Source: Corynebacterium tuberculostearicum
Lineage (GTDB): Bacteria; Actinomycetota; Actinomycetes; Mycobacteriales; Mycobacteriaceae
Length of the DNA stretch: 64,000 nucleotides
NCBI RefSeq assembly: GCF_016894265.1
Contig: NZ_CP069791.1
Span: 1,860,001-1,924,000 of the forward strand
Direction: 5' to 3'
Shown: positions 39,148 through 50,638 of the stretch, piece after piece
Numbering within the stretch: the first letter of the stretch is position 1
Layout of the letters: every line of letters starts with the position of its first letter
The notes under the pieces: generated by a model
What the model saw: the letters and a program-made list of their open reading frames with translations, nothing else
Told to the model about the DNA's origin: nothing
The model's database searches: none
Position numbers and translations under genes: made by a program

Positions 39148-40131
39148 CTACTTTCGGGAATCCGAATAGCGGCAGATGGCTGCCAGCACCGCACCAGAAA
39201 GGTTGTGCCACACCGAAAAGACGGCTCCTGGCAGGGCGGCCAATGGGTTCATATAGGTCGATGCCAGGGAGGTGGCCAAGCCGGAGTTTTGCATGCCCAC
39301 CTCGACGGCCATGGTGCGCCGGGCGGCGATCGGCTGCTTGGTCAGCATTCCGGCCAGGTAGCCCAAGCCGTATCCGCAGGCGTTATGGATTACCACTGCG
39401 GCAAAGACGAGTACGCCTGCGGTAGCGATGGTGTCGTGCGCTCCGCCAACCACAATGCACACAATGGCTGAAATGGCCGCAACCGAGATCCACGGCAATG
39501 CCGCGTTAATCTTTGTCACCACTCGGGGAACCAGCATGCCGATGAGAATGCCGGCGATAACCGGAATGAGCACGACCTTCACAATGGACCACGCCATGGC
39601 CGAGGCGGAGACCGGCATGTACTCCCCTGCCAGCCACAGTGTCAGCAACGGCGTGAGGACCGGCGCCAACAGGGTGGAAATGGACGTCATGGTCACCGAC
39701 AAAGCCACATCACCGCGCGCAAGGTAAGACACCACGTTGGAACTCGTGCCGCCGGGCGCGCAGCCCACCAAGATAACGCCGGCCGCTACAGCATCAGGAA
39801 GATCCATCACAGCGACCACCAACAGCGCCACCAGCGGCATTATGACAAACTGCGCTACTACTCCGATGAGAACGGGCAGCGGACGGCGAACCACCAAGGC
39901 AAAATCTACCGGCTTGAGGGTTAGGCCCATGCCGAACATGACAATACCCAGCAGTGGGGTGACTTGCGGGGCGAAGGAAGCTGCGGTCTCTGGCGCGAGG
40001 TATCCCACCACGCCACCGATAATCACGAGCACGGGAAAGCCTAGCGCTGCAATGAGCGCTTGACGGTCTTGCGCTGAGGAGGGCGCAGCGGGCGCCTCCA
40101 CCCGATTATCTGTCATGCTATCGATACTCAT
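39148..40131 (-). CDS. Bile acid:sodium symporter family (BASS) transporter
   Basis: A 327-residue membrane protein with about ten helices in the BASS/NTCP fold. Seen: the family motif G-C-A-P-G-G-T-S-S-N-V-V-S-Y-L-A-R-G-D near helix 4 and E-V-G-M-Q-N-S-G-L-A in the crossover region of helix 9. Such proteins import organic anions with sodium; bacterial members move pantoate, keto acids or other organic acids. The ATG at 40131 lies just past the pfkA terminator with no strong ribosome-binding site. An ATG at 40113 is another candidate. Confidence 0.9.
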   Translation of the reverse strand: MSIDSMTDNRVEAPAAPSSAQDRQALIAALGFPVLVIIGGVVGYLAPETAASFAPQVTPLLGIVMFGMGLTLKPVDFALVVRRPLPVLIGVVAQFVIMPLVALLVVAVMDLPDAVAAGVILVGCAPGGTSSNVVSYLARGDVALSVTMTSISTLLAPVLTPLLTLWLAGEYMPVSASAMAWSIVKVVLIPVIAGILIGMLVPRVVTKINAALPWISVAAISAIVCIVVGGAHDTIATAGVLVFAAVVIHNACGYGLGYLAGMLTKQPIAARRTMAVEVGMQNSGLATSLASTYMNPLAALPGAVFSVWHNLSGAVLAAICRYSDSRK

Positions 40132-40135
40132 GGGC

Positions 40136-40165
40136 AAAAGAATACGCTCCCACCCAGTGGGAGCG
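40136..40165 (-). terminator. pfkA terminator
   Basis: Perfect 9-bp stem CGCTCCCAC (40145-40153)/GTGGGAGCG (40157-40165), loop of 3, followed on the minus strand by TATTCTTTTG. It lies between pfkA and the BASS gene, which may be reached only by read-through. Confidence 0.85.
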
Positions 40166-40195
40166 CTATCTTAATATTCGGAACGCAGTATGCCT

Positions 40196-41227
40196 CTAGC
40201 CAAAGAGCGCCTGGGCGTTGCGATAACGCGATTCCGGTACCGTCTTCAGCGTACCCACGGCATCTTCCAACGGGACGAGGTCAATATCCTCACCATGGAG
40301 GGCAACACACATGCCAGACTTGCCTTCGTGGATGGCGCGCGCTGCGTGCACGCCGTAGCGAGTAGCAAGCACGCGGTCATAGGCCGTCGGCGTGCCGCCG
40401 CGCTGGATATGCCCCAGCACGGTCGTACGCACGTCATACCCGGTGCGTGCCTTGATTTCATCGCCGATTACCTGGCCGATGCCGTTGAAAGTCTGGTGCC
40501 CAAACTGATCGACGCCGCCGGCCTCGAAGTCCATAGTCCCCTCCTTCGGGAGGGCGCCTTCTGCCACGCAGATAATGCCGTACTTCTCGCCCATCTGGAA
40601 GCGGCGTTCCATCGCCTTCGTAATCTCCGCGATATCAAAGGGCTCTTCCGGTACCACGGTGTAGTGCGCGCCGCCGGCCATGCCCGCGTGCAGGGCAATC
40701 CATCCCACGTGGCGGCCCATAACCTCCACGATCAGGATGCGGTTATGGGACTCTGCGGTGGTGTGCAGACGGTCGATAGCATCGGTGGCCACAGAAACGG
40801 CGGTATCGAAACCAAAGGTGTAGTCGGTGGCGTTAACGTCATTATCAATAGTCTTCGGCACGCCCACTACTGGCACGCCGTTATCAGAAAGCCACTTTGC
40901 GCCCTTGAGGGTACCTTCACCACCGATGGCGACAAGGGCATCCACCCCGGCATCCGCCATGTTGGACTTAATCTGGTCAAGGCCGGCCTTGAACTTATCC
41001 GGATGCAGGCGGCCGGTACCCAGGATGGTGCCGCCGCGCAACAAAATACGGTCGATTTCCGCATCGTCATAAAGATCGCGGCGGCGGTCTTCCATCAGAC
41101 CGACCCAGCCGTCTTCATAACCTACAACGGTATCTCCAAATTCATTGGACGCGGTACGCACTACCGCACGGATTACAGCATTGAGGCCGGGGCAATCGCC
41201 GCCGGACGTTAAAACACCTAGACGCAT
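40196..41227 (-). CDS. pfkA: 6-phosphofructokinase
   Basis: A 343-residue phosphofructokinase, the committed step of glycolysis (fructose 6-phosphate to 1,6-bisphosphate). Seen: G-G-D-C-P-G-L-N, nucleotide/phosphate loop A-I-G-G-E-G-T, catalytic T-I-D-N-D, M-G-R-H-V-G-W. The loop keeps Gly where PPi enzymes have Asp, but the next switch residue is Lys (P-K-T-I-D-N-D) where classic ATP enzymes have Gly. This Gly/Lys mix is typical of actinobacterial ATP-dependent enzymes. The ATG at 41227 is used, not the GTG at 41236. It is adjacent to an MFS gene (24-bp gap) on the same strand. Confidence 0.95.
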   Translation of the reverse strand: MRLGVLTSGGDCPGLNAVIRAVVRTASNEFGDTVVGYEDGWVGLMEDRRRDLYDDAEIDRILLRGGTILGTGRLHPDKFKAGLDQIKSNMADAGVDALVAIGGEGTLKGAKWLSDNGVPVVGVPKTIDNDVNATDYTFGFDTAVSVATDAIDRLHTTAESHNRILIVEVMGRHVGWIALHAGMAGGAHYTVVPEEPFDIAEITKAMERRFQMGEKYGIICVAEGALPKEGTMDFEAGGVDQFGHQTFNGIGQVIGDEIKARTGYDVRTTVLGHIQRGGTPTAYDRVLATRYGVHAARAIHEGKSGMCVALHGEDIDLVPLEDAVGTLKTVPESRYRNAQALFG

Positions 41228-41251
41228 ATCTACCAATCTAGCGCGCGATTT

Positions 41252-42628
41252 TTAGGCCTGCAGAGTGTCCCTAAAACCTAGGGCAGAAACCAGGCCCACC
41301 ACCAGCGCAGCCACGATGACGAGCAGCGAATTAATAATTGCCGCCTCTGGGTTACCCGTTTGCATAACTGCGGATACCAGGGCAACTCCCACCACGGAAC
41401 CCACCTGGCGGGAGGTGTTATACACACCGGAGGCAGCGCCCATAAGCTCCGGCGAGATATCGCGCAAGGTGGTAGCTGCGTTGGAACCCCAAATGAAGGA
41501 CTGTCCCACGCCGAGCCCGGCAATGGGCAGACCGAGGACCCACGGAAGGGCGTCGACCTGCATGACCCACCATGCCGCAAGGAGCGAAAGTATCAGGATG
41601 GAAAATCCCAGCACCCCCAGGATCCGCGGGTTAACATAATCCGCCATGATGCCAGCGAGCGGAGATATCAGGAGAGACACCAGCGCCATAGGAGCCACGA
41701 TGATGCCGGCTTCGCCCGCAGGCACTCCCTGCATGGTCTGCAGCCACAACATGATGGGCAGCATCACTGCGGCCGCCATGAACCCCATTGCAATGATTCC
41801 TACCGAGCCCGCCAGGTAATTGCGGTCACTAAATAGCGCCAGCGGCACCAGCGGACTCGACCCGCGGGCCTGGGCAGTTGCCTGCAATCGAATAAACCAG
41901 ACGCTAGCGACAACTCCGGCGAGCAGGATCAGCCAAATGGTCCATCCCCAGCCAAGCACCGGGCCCTGCTGAATACCAAAGACGATTGCCGCCAAGGCGA
42001 TGAGCGACACGATGGCCGAGGGCGCATCGATAGACTGCGCGGTCGTGGGCAGCTCAGGCACCCACAGCAGCGCGAAGACAATGGCTAGCACCACGAAGGG
42101 AACGTGTACCCAAAAGGCGGCCTGCCACCCAAAGTGCCCGACCAGAAAGCCACCGGCGAGTGGACCGGCAAGTGCAGCTACCGAGCCAATGACGCCCCAC
42201 ACACCCAGTGCGCGCCCACGGCGCTCGCGCGCAAAGATGCGATTGATAACGGACATGGTCTGTGGCATCTGGAGGGACGCACCCACGCCTTGCACGGCAC
42301 GCGCCGCAATGAGCACTTCCACTGTGGGCGCCACGGCACACGCCACCGCACCGAGTCCGAAAATGCCCACACCCAAACAGAACATCCGGCGCTGGCCTAA
42401 AACATCGCCCAAGCGGCCGGCAAAGAGCAGCGGCACCACCACAGCCAACAAATAGGCCGCGGATACCCACATGGTGTGGTTTACGCCTGCGTTGAGCTCG
42501 CGTTGCAGGTCAGGCAGCGCCACCGCCACCATGGATTGGTCCAGCAGGGATACAAAGAATCCGAGGGACAATGCAAACATGGCGCGCCATGCTTGGCGCT
42601 CGGGCGGCAGATGCGTCTCCACAGTCAT
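41252..42628 (-). CDS. MFS drug/metabolite exporter (DHA2-like)
   Basis: A 458-residue major facilitator with 14 predicted helices. Seen: helix 1 S-L-L-D-Q-S-M-V-A-V-A-L-P, loop 2-3 motif A-G-R-L-G-D-V-L-G-Q-R-R and motif C-like G-P-L-A-G-G-F-L in helix 5. This is the DHA2 drug:H+ antiporter pattern. The substrate cannot be named. The ATG at 42628 is divergent from the small membrane protein gene. It probably shares a transcript with pfkA downstream. Confidence 0.9.
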   Translation of the reverse strand: MTVETHLPPERQAWRAMFALSLGFFVSLLDQSMVAVALPDLQRELNAGVNHTMWVSAAYLLAVVVPLLFAGRLGDVLGQRRMFCLGVGIFGLGAVACAVAPTVEVLIAARAVQGVGASLQMPQTMSVINRIFARERRGRALGVWGVIGSVAALAGPLAGGFLVGHFGWQAAFWVHVPFVVLAIVFALLWVPELPTTAQSIDAPSAIVSLIALAAIVFGIQQGPVLGWGWTIWLILLAGVVASVWFIRLQATAQARGSSPLVPLALFSDRNYLAGSVGIIAMGFMAAAVMLPIMLWLQTMQGVPAGEAGIIVAPMALVSLLISPLAGIMADYVNPRILGVLGFSILILSLLAAWWVMQVDALPWVLGLPIAGLGVGQSFIWGSNAATTLRDISPELMGAASGVYNTSRQVGSVVGVALVSAVMQTGNPEAAIINSLLVIVAALVVGLVSALGFRDTLQA

Positions 42629-42675
42629 GGCCTTAGAGTCTAGCGGTCCGAGAAATGTCGACCTAGACTGGCTGC

Positions 42676-42999
42676 ATGTCCATGATCGATATTAAAAAGC
42701 CCCAAGACGTTTCTACCGCGACTACTGTCACCCTCGGCCTCATCGGTGGCTGGGTCACCGCCCGCGAGACCGGCATTCGCCCGCTAGGCGGCGTAATCCT
42801 CGCCGCTGCCGGTGTATGGGCGGGTCGCTCTTGGGCCAAGAAAACCACCCCGGCTACCACCGCCGGCCTGTGCGCACTCTACGTGGGCGCATTCGGCGCC
42901 TCCCACCCACTGGCCAAGAAGATCGGTGCGTGGCCGGCGGTACTCAGCGTCACCGCAGCCTCGGCGGGCGCGGCATATGCGCTTTCCGACGCCAAATAG
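42676..42999 (+). CDS. Small membrane protein
   Basis: A 107-residue protein with three or four short hydrophobic segments (G-L-I-G-G-W-V, G-V-I-L-A-A-A-G-V-W-A-G, A-G-L-C-A-L-Y-V-G-A-F, V-L-S-V-T-A-A-S-A-G-A-A-Y). No family is recognised. TAGACT at 42664-42669 lies 6 bp before the ATG and there is no ribosome-binding site (leaderless). Its own terminator follows at 43014, so it is a real transcription unit. Confidence 0.75.
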   Translation: MSMIDIKKPQDVSTATTVTLGLIGGWVTARETGIRPLGGVILAAAGVWAGRSWAKKTTPATTAGLCALYVGAFGASHPLAKKIGAWPAVLSVTAASAGAAYALSDAK

Positions 43000-43013
43000 T
43001 CCCCACCCACACA

Positions 43014-43053
43014 AATGCGCACCACGTCCCTAGACATGGTGCGCATTCTTTTA
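43014..43053 (+). terminator. Terminator of the small membrane protein gene
   Basis: Perfect 11-bp stem AATGCGCACCA (43014-43024)/TGGTGCGCATT (43037-43047), then CTTTTA on the plus strand. Confidence 0.85.
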
Positions 43054-43072
43054 TCCTGCGTGCCGCTAGTTT

Positions 43073-43567
43073 CTACTTGGCCACCATGAACTCAACCGCA
43101 GCATTCTCGCTACCCAAGGCGACGGTGCCGCCGGGGAGGTTATAGAAGGAGGGGTTGGATTCGAGGAGGCCCCGGAGGGCGTCGGAAAGCTGCTGCGTAT
43201 GCTCGTCGCAGGCCGCGCGGGTGGAATTGAACTCGCCCACGCTGATGGTGCCATCCTTGGCCACCTCGTAGGTAGTGGTGTAGGTATTGCAGCCATCATT
43301 GACCGCCAAGGTGCGGTCCTTGGCAAAGGTGACGCTCAGCTTGCCGTCTTCCTTAACGGAGTGGAGCTCGCCGGTGATGGTCTGTCCTTCAATCTGAGGC
43401 TCCAGCTTCTCGGCGCCCTCCGGCAGCGGAGAAATCAGGTCAGACTGGGTCGGCGCAGTCATGCTAAACCCCGGATCGATGTCGGGGACCTGCGCAGCGT
43501 TAGCAACTCCAGCGCCCATCAGCGCAGCGGCGGACAGCGAAAATAGTGCGGTCTTTTTGAAATGCAT
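43073..43567 (-). CDS. Secreted META-domain (HslJ-like) protein
   Basis: A 164-residue exported protein with a signal peptide (M-H-F-K-K-T-A-L ... A-N-A-A, about 1-24). The rest matches the META/DUF306 fold: V-T-F-A-K-D-R-T-L-A-V-N-D-G-C-N-T-Y-T-T-T-Y and a second conserved Cys in S-T-R-A-A-C-D-E-H. HslJ proteins in enterobacteria are linked to heat and novobiocin resistance; the function here is unknown. It lies between the small membrane protein gene (convergent) and gatA. Confidence 0.82.
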   Translation of the reverse strand: MHFKKTALFSLSAAALMGAGVANAAQVPDIDPGFSMTAPTQSDLISPLPEGAEKLEPQIEGQTITGELHSVKEDGKLSVTFAKDRTLAVNDGCNTYTTTYEVAKDGTISVGEFNSTRAACDEHTQQLSDALRGLLESNPSFYNLPGGTVALGSENAAVEFMVAK

Positions 43568-43653
43568 ACCCAATAATTTACCCCCGCCGAATTTAAATTC
43601 AACGGGGGTAAAGAAACCTTTATGGAATCGTCAGGGACTCCACAGGCGGCGAT

Positions 43654-45141
43654 TTACTTATCGCGGCCAGCCTCATAGGCAGCGCCCACCTTATAGAGGC
43701 GGTCATCCTCGAAAGCCGGCGCCATGATCTGCAGGCCAGTCGGCAGGTTAGTATCGCTCGCCATACCGGACGGCACGGACATGCCGCACAGGCCAGCCAG
43801 GTTCAGCGGCAGGGTGCACAGGTCAAAGTTGTACATTGCCATCGGATCCTCGGCCTTCTCCCCCAGCTTGAAGGCGGTAGTCGGGGTGGTCGGGGAAACG
43901 AGTACGTCAACCTGCTCGAAGGCACGGGCAAAGTCCTGCGCAATGAGGGTACGCACGCGCTGCGCCTGCAGGTAGTAGGCGTCGTAGTAGCCCACGGACA
44001 GCGCATAGGTGCCCAGCATGATGCGGCGCTTTACCTCGGGGCCAAAGCCCTCCGCACGAGACTGGGACATGACCTGCTCCGCGGAGTGGGAGCCGTCATC
44101 GCCGGCACGCAGGCCGTAACGCATGCCATCGAATCGCGCCAGGTTGGACGAGACCTCGCACGGCATAATCAGGTAGTACGCTGCCAGGGCGTCGTCGAAG
44201 TGTGGGCAATCAACCTCAACAATTTCGGCACCCTGCTCGCGCAGCTGATCGACGGCGGCGTGGTAATTCTCCATCACGCCCTCCTGCCAGCCATCGCGCT
44301 CAAACTGCTTAATAAGACCGACCCTGACACCAGAAAGGTCACCCTTGGCACCTTCGCGTGCGGCGGCGACAACCGGTGCTACCGGCTTATCCACGGAGGT
44401 CGCATCGAAGGCATCGTGGCCAGCAATGACCTCGTGCAGGAGCGCGGTGTCGAGGACGGTACGGCCACACGGGCCGGCCTGATCCAGGGAAGATGCGGCA
44501 GCAATAAGGCCATAGCGGGAGACGGTGCCGTAGGTTGGCTTAACACCCACGGTATTGGTCAGCGCGGCTGGCTGGCGGATGGAGCCGCCGGTATCGGTAC
44601 CAATGCCGAGTGGCGCTTGGCCGGAAGCGAGTGCAGCTGCGGTACCGCCGCCCGAGCCGCCCGGGGTGCGCTCGGTGTCATAAGGGTTATGAGCCGGACC
44701 AAAGGCAGAGTTCTCATTAGAAGAACCCATGGCAAACTCGTCCAGGTTGGTCTTGCCCAGGATGGGAATTCCGGCCTCGCGCAGACGCTTGGTCACGGTG
44801 GCGTCGTAGGGAGAAACGTAGCCCTCCAGCATCTTGGACGCTGCGGTGGTCGGCGCGTCGATGGTAACGAGCAAATCTTTCAGCGCCAAGGGCACGCCTG
44901 CCAGACCAGAAGCCGGCTCTTCGCCGGCATCGAGGGCCTTATCCACGGCGTCGGCAGCCGCGAGGGCTTCTTCCGCCCCCACGTGCAGGAAGGAATTAAG
45001 CTCCCCATTGGTCTCTGCAATGCGATCCAGGAAGGCCTGGGTGACCTCGCGGGAGGTAATTTCGCGGGAATGAATCTTTTCCGCCAGCTCGGCGGCAGTC
45101 AGGGAGGTCAAGCCCTCCGCAGGAACGGTCAGGTTAGACAT
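43654..45141 (-). CDS. gatA: Aspartyl/glutamyl-tRNA amidotransferase subunit A
   Basis: A 495-residue amidase-signature subunit that releases ammonia from glutamine for GatB. The Ser-cisSer-Lys triad lies in A-L-K-D-L (Lys), G-T-D-T-G-G-S-I-R (both Ser) and flanking [10 protein letters not shown]. Its ribosome-binding site GGGAGGAG lies in the end of gatC and the ATG touches the gatC stop (TAAATG), so the two are coupled. Confidence 0.97.
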   Translation of the reverse strand: MSNLTVPAEGLTSLTAAELAEKIHSREITSREVTQAFLDRIAETNGELNSFLHVGAEEALAAADAVDKALDAGEEPASGLAGVPLALKDLLVTIDAPTTAASKMLEGYVSPYDATVTKRLREAGIPILGKTNLDEFAMGSSNENSAFGPAHNPYDTERTPGGSGGGTAAALASGQAPLGIGTDTGGSIRQPAALTNTVGVKPTYGTVSRYGLIAAASSLDQAGPCGRTVLDTALLHEVIAGHDAFDATSVDKPVAPVVAAAREGAKGDLSGVRVGLIKQFERDGWQEGVMENYHAAVDQLREQGAEIVEVDCPHFDDALAAYYLIMPCEVSSNLARFDGMRYGLRAGDDGSHSAEQVMSQSRAEGFGPEVKRRIMLGTYALSVGYYDAYYLQAQRVRTLIAQDFARAFEQVDVLVSPTTPTTAFKLGEKAEDPMAMYNFDLCTLPLNLAGLCGMSVPSGMASDTNLPTGLQIMAPAFEDDRLYKVGAAYEAGRDK

Positions 45142-45438
45142 TTATTCTCCTCCCAAAATCTGTGGCACGACGAAGCGCTCATCCTCTACGGCCGGCGCCT
45201 GGTCCAAGGCCTGTTCTGCAGTAAGGGTGCGCACAATAACGTCCTCGCGCATCGGGGCGTCCACGGAGTGCGGGTGGCTCATCGGCTCCACACCCTCGGT
45301 ATCCACGTTTCCTACCGCGGAAACGGAATCAACAATTTCATCAATCTGCGTTGCAAACTGGGCTAGCTCTTCCTCACTGAGGGCCAGGCGGGAAAGCTTG
45401 GCGAGGTGGGCTACCTCATCACGCGAAATCTCAGACAC
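45142..45438 (-). CDS. gatC: Aspartyl/glutamyl-tRNA amidotransferase subunit C
   Basis: A 98-residue small subunit that stabilises the GatA-GatB interface. Typical sequence: [16 protein letters not shown] and E-P-M-S-H-P. The frame runs to an ATG at 45471, but GTG at 45438 follows GGATGGAG with a 5-bp gap and yields the expected length, so it is preferred. First gene of gatC-gatA. Confidence 0.93.
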   Translation of the reverse strand: MSEISRDEVAHLAKLSRLALSEEELAQFATQIDEIVDSVSAVGNVDTEGVEPMSHPHSVDAPMREDVIVRTLTAEQALDQAPAVEDERFVVPQILGGE

Positions 45439-45642
45439 GCGAACTCCATCCTTTATCTGCATAATCGACATGCGGGTGAAAAATATTCACACAATGCATG
45501 TACTATGTGAATTGCTAACGACCCATGGTACTGCACCTACCGCGACGGCTGCCGCGTCACCCCAAATTTGCGTTGCTTGAAGCCCGCATTGTGACGCACG
45601 TATCATGTTTGGGACTACAAACTACCGAAAGCGTGCGAGACC

Positions 45643-46302
45643 ATGTCCTTTTTGATCCGTGTACTGCTCCCCGATGCCCCTGGCAGCCTGGGCCAGCTTG
45701 CCGACGCCTTTGGACTCGTCGACGGCAATATCCAATCGGTCGACATCGTAGAAAACTTCCCCGATGGCACCGTTATGGACGACATCGTCATTGAGCTGCC
45801 CCAAGGCACAATGGCCGATGTCCTCATCACCGCCGCCTCCTCCGTCGACGGCGTGGAAATTGACTCCATCCGCCCGTTTAGCGGCCGAGTAGACCGCCGC
45901 GGCCAGATCGAGCTGCTCGCGCGTGTAGCTAATGCCACCAATGTCACTGCGGCCATGGAAGAGGTTGTCGCGGCTATCCCGAAGGCACTCACATCCACCT
46001 GGTGCATCGTCATTGACAATAACGAGCCCATCCGCCGCTTGGCCTCTTCCAACGCAGCGCCAGAAGATGACGGCACCGTTCCTCACGACATTGAGGTGGA
46101 AAGCGCCCGCGTCCTCAGCCCCGAACGCGACGAGTGGGTGCCGGAAAGCTGGTCCCTGCTTGACTCCGCACTCGCCGCCGCCCCACTCGGCGATACCGGA
46201 TTAGTCATCGCCATGGGTCGAACCGGCGGCCCTGACTACCTCGCCTCCGAGGTCGAGCACCTGGGCCACATCGGCACTATCTTGGGCAGCTTCCTCAAGT
46301 AA
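45643..46302 (+). CDS. ACT-domain protein
   Basis: A 219-residue protein with an N-terminal ACT domain (about 1-72: V-L-L-P-D-A-P-G-S-L-G-Q-L-A-D-A-F), which usually binds amino acids. The second half (about 85-219) is conserved in corynebacteria but has no known catalytic motif. It is divergent from gatC and converges with ligA 10 bp away. Its effector and target are unknown. No strong ribosome-binding site is seen. Confidence 0.82.
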   Translation: MSFLIRVLLPDAPGSLGQLADAFGLVDGNIQSVDIVENFPDGTVMDDIVIELPQGTMADVLITAASSVDGVEIDSIRPFSGRVDRRGQIELLARVANATNVTAAMEEVVAAIPKALTSTWCIVIDNNEPIRRLASSNAAPEDDGTVPHDIEVESARVLSPERDEWVPESWSLLDSALAAAPLGDTGLVIAMGRTGGPDYLASEVEHLGHIGTILGSFLK

Positions 46303-46312
46303 CTGGAGCGAT

Positions 46313-48388
<2,076 letters not shown>

Positions 48389-48427
48389 CTATCCCTCGTG
48401 TCGGGGCTAGCTACTAAGGTATGGATC

Positions 48428-49099
48428 ATGAATTTCGACGCCTCCCGCATGCTCGCCTTCGACCTTGAGACCACCTCGGCTAACCCTAAAGAAGCCCGCA
48501 TTGTTACCTCCGCCCTAGTCCGCATTGACGGCCGCGATGTGCAAAAAATTGAGCACCTAGCCGATCCCGGAATCGAAATTCCGCAGGAAGCAACCAATGT
48601 CCATGGAATTACTACGGAAAAGGCCCGCGCCGAGGGCCGCCCGCACGAGGAGGTGCTAAAAGACACGGTCGAAGCCATCAAGGCCGCATGGGAGGATGGC
48701 CTGACGCTGATCGTCTACAACGCAGCATTTGATCTCACCGTATTGCGCAGCCTCACCGGTGATTTTACGGTGACCGGCCCAGTCTACGACCCCTACGTGA
48801 TTGACCGCGTCAGCGATAAGTGGCGCAAGGGAAAGCGCACCCTTGGCGCCGTGTGCGAGCACTACGGCGTCGAGTTGGGTAATGCCCACGAAGCTACTGC
48901 CGACGCCCTCGCGGCCGCCCGCGTGGCCTGGAAGCAGGTTCGCCAGCACTACCCCAACCTGGCACAGATGGAGGAAAACGAACTCATGGAGTTCCAGGCC
49001 GTCAAGTGGTACGAGGACCGCGTCGCCTTCAAGAAGTACCTAGAAGGCAAGGGCCGCGATGCCTCGGATGTCTCGACGGCGTGGCCGCTGATTTCTTAA
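48428..49099 (+). CDS. DEDDh 3'-5' exonuclease (DnaQ-like)
   Basis: A 223-residue exonuclease of the DnaQ/RNase T fold. ExoI motif F-D-L-E-T-T (about 11-16), ExoII Y-N-A-A-F-D-L, ExoIII H-E-A-T-A-D-A-L-A-A-A. Complete active site: Asp, Glu, Asp, His, Asp. Such proteins degrade single-stranded DNA or RNA in repair or act as proofreading relatives. TAAGGT 7 bp before the ATG indicates a leaderless start. It is divergent from ligA, so both are repair-related neighbours. Confidence 0.92.
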   Translation: MNFDASRMLAFDLETTSANPKEARIVTSALVRIDGRDVQKIEHLADPGIEIPQEATNVHGITTEKARAEGRPHEEVLKDTVEAIKAAWEDGLTLIVYNAAFDLTVLRSLTGDFTVTGPVYDPYVIDRVSDKWRKGKRTLGAVCEHYGVELGNAHEATADALAAARVAWKQVRQHYPNLAQMEENELMEFQAVKWYEDRVAFKKYLEGKGRDASDVSTAWPLIS

Positions 49100-49107
49100 A
49101 CCCATTG

Positions 49108-49143
49108 CCATAGTTCTAGAGTTTTGGAATTCTAGAACTATGG
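49108..49143. promoter_or_regulatory. Perfect dyad operator over the start codon of the ArsR-type gene
   Basis: A perfect 13-bp inverted repeat, CCATAGTTCTAGA (49108-49120) and TCTAGAACTATGG (49131-49143), with a 10-bp spacer. The ATG (49140-49142) lies in the right arm. A possible -35 TTGCCA (49105-49110) and -10 AATTCT (49128-49133), 17 bp apart, fit a leaderless start. The site is well placed for autorepression. Confidence 0.8.
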
Positions 49144-49637
49144 AATCTTTAGAATCCCGAGTTTCAGCTCTCGAGGAGCGCGTCGCCAAGCTCGAAAACC
49201 CCACACCAACTCAGGCGGAAGCTCCCACAGGCGAGTCCACCATGTGGCTTGCGGACACCCTCGAGCCTTCTGAAGAGCTTCCCGAGGGGTCCGTAATCTT
49301 TGGCGGCAACCTCACTATCGGCGAGGGCTCTTATACCTACCAATGGCAGCGACCAACAAGGGCAGTAACCAATGGAGACTGGTCCGAAAACCTCGACCGC
49401 CTTGCTGCTCTGGCCCACCCCATTCGTGGCGAGATCCTGCGCCGACTCCTTACCGCACCGGCCAGCGCCACAGAACTTGCCGAAGAAGAAATCGTCACGT
49501 CTACCGGCACGGCCTATCACCACCTCAGCGCCCTCACTAGCGCGGGCTGGACCACCAAAACAGGCGGAAAATACGCACTTCGCCCCGCCCGAGTGGTGCC
49601 CCTCCTGACCATCATTACCGCAAGCGAGGCCCACTAA
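49140..49637 (+). CDS. ArsR-type winged-helix regulator with N-terminal coiled coil
   Basis: A 165-residue protein. Residues 1-20 are a short coiled coil (L-E-S-R-V-S-A-L-E-E-R-V-A-K-L-E). The middle is a beta-like segment with G-G-N-L-T-I-G-E-G-S-Y-T-Y-Q-W. The C-terminal half is an ArsR winged helix: A-L-A-H-P-I-R-G-E-I-L-R-R-L-L ... T-S-T-G-T-A-Y-H-H-L-S-A-L. No metal-binding Cys motif is seen. It probably represses its own operon through the dyad at 49108-49143. The stop overlaps the hydrolase start (TAATG). Confidence 0.88.
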   Translation: MESLESRVSALEERVAKLENPTPTQAEAPTGESTMWLADTLEPSEELPEGSVIFGGNLTIGEGSYTYQWQRPTRAVTNGDWSENLDRLAALAHPIRGEILRRLLTAPASATELAEEEIVTSTGTAYHHLSALTSAGWTTKTGGKYALRPARVVPLLTIITASEAH

Positions 49638-50629
49638 TGCGCAAATTAGCCCTCGCCGCCGTCGTAACCGTGGTATCGGCCACCTTCTTACTCATTGTTG
49701 GACCCCAGCGAATCTCGATGGCCGATACCGCAACCGGAGATCCAGGACTCTCCACGCACCTACGGGAACACTCAGAAGCTGGTTTCAACAACCTCACCGC
49801 CTTCACACTTGATCAGGGAAAGGCCACCTTCGCCGGACTCGGCGCCAATGAACACACCGAGGTAGAGATCGGTTCTGTCACCAAGATGTTCACCGGAGAA
49901 ATTGCCCACCAACTGGTAGAAGAGGGAAAAATTCGCCTCGACACCACGATGGGTGAAGTCCTCGAGGTTGGTGACTCACCAGTCTCCGACGTAACAGTTC
50001 GGGAGCTACTCGATCACACCTCGGGCTTACCCAGACAGGCAAAAGCCATGACTTTCTCATCTGCTGTCTCTAGCATCACCGGTTCAAACCCGTACGCAGG
50101 TGTATCCACACAAGATATCGTCGATTCAGCAACCGAATCGGAGCTTGCAGATCGTGGCACAGAATCCTATTCCAACTTGGGCTACGCGCTGCTCGGCCAC
50201 GCCTTAGAAACGGCTGCCGATACGCCATACGAACAATTACTCCACGAGAGAATCCTAAAGCCCGCCGGAATGAAGGAAACCTACCTCATGACACCAGGTT
50301 CCGTCCCCGACGAAGCCCCTCGCGGACTCACAGCCGCAGGCCGAACTGCTGAGCCTTGGGAAATTGAAGGCTGTTCCGCCGCAGCTGGAGCCATTCGGTC
50401 CACCGCTCATGACATGGCAGCTTTCGCTACATGGTTTATGGAACATGGCGACACTAGCTATGGATGGCAGGAGAATGATGACGGCAAGAGCTTTTGGCAC
50501 AACGGCGGCACCTACGGCTACTCCACAATGCTCATCATTGATCCGAAGGAAAATCGCGCAGCCTTCGCAAATAATGACTCGCCGGCGGGAACTGAAGACC
50601 TCGCAGAAGCACTTTTCGAGAGGATTTAG
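49637..50629 (+). CDS. Serine hydrolase of the beta-lactamase/penicillin-binding-protein family
   Basis: A 330-residue exported protein with a hydrophobic N-terminus (about 4-24; signal peptide or anchor). Class C active site: S-V-T-K (Ser80, Lys83), Y-S-N (Tyr178) and H-N-G-G (about 288-291), the third motif with His in place of Lys. This fold includes esterases, D-aminopeptidases and DD-peptidases; true lactam resistance is not implied. It is co-transcribed with the ArsR-type regulator (1-bp overlap) and a small membrane protein. Confidence 0.88.
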   Translation: MRKLALAAVVTVVSATFLLIVGPQRISMADTATGDPGLSTHLREHSEAGFNNLTAFTLDQGKATFAGLGANEHTEVEIGSVTKMFTGEIAHQLVEEGKIRLDTTMGEVLEVGDSPVSDVTVRELLDHTSGLPRQAKAMTFSSAVSSITGSNPYAGVSTQDIVDSATESELADRGTESYSNLGYALLGHALETAADTPYEQLLHERILKPAGMKETYLMTPGSVPDEAPRGLTAAGRTAEPWEIEGCSAAAGAIRSTAHDMAAFATWFMEHGDTSYGWQENDDGKSFWHNGGTYGYSTMLIIDPKENRAAFANNDSPAGTEDLAEALFERI

Positions 50630-50638
50630 GAAACCACA

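Noticed and set aside
39139..39163. Hairpin GGAATTCCC...GGGAATCC between converging genes
   Set aside because: It overlaps the transporter stop codon and lacks a T tract on either strand, so it is not called a terminator.
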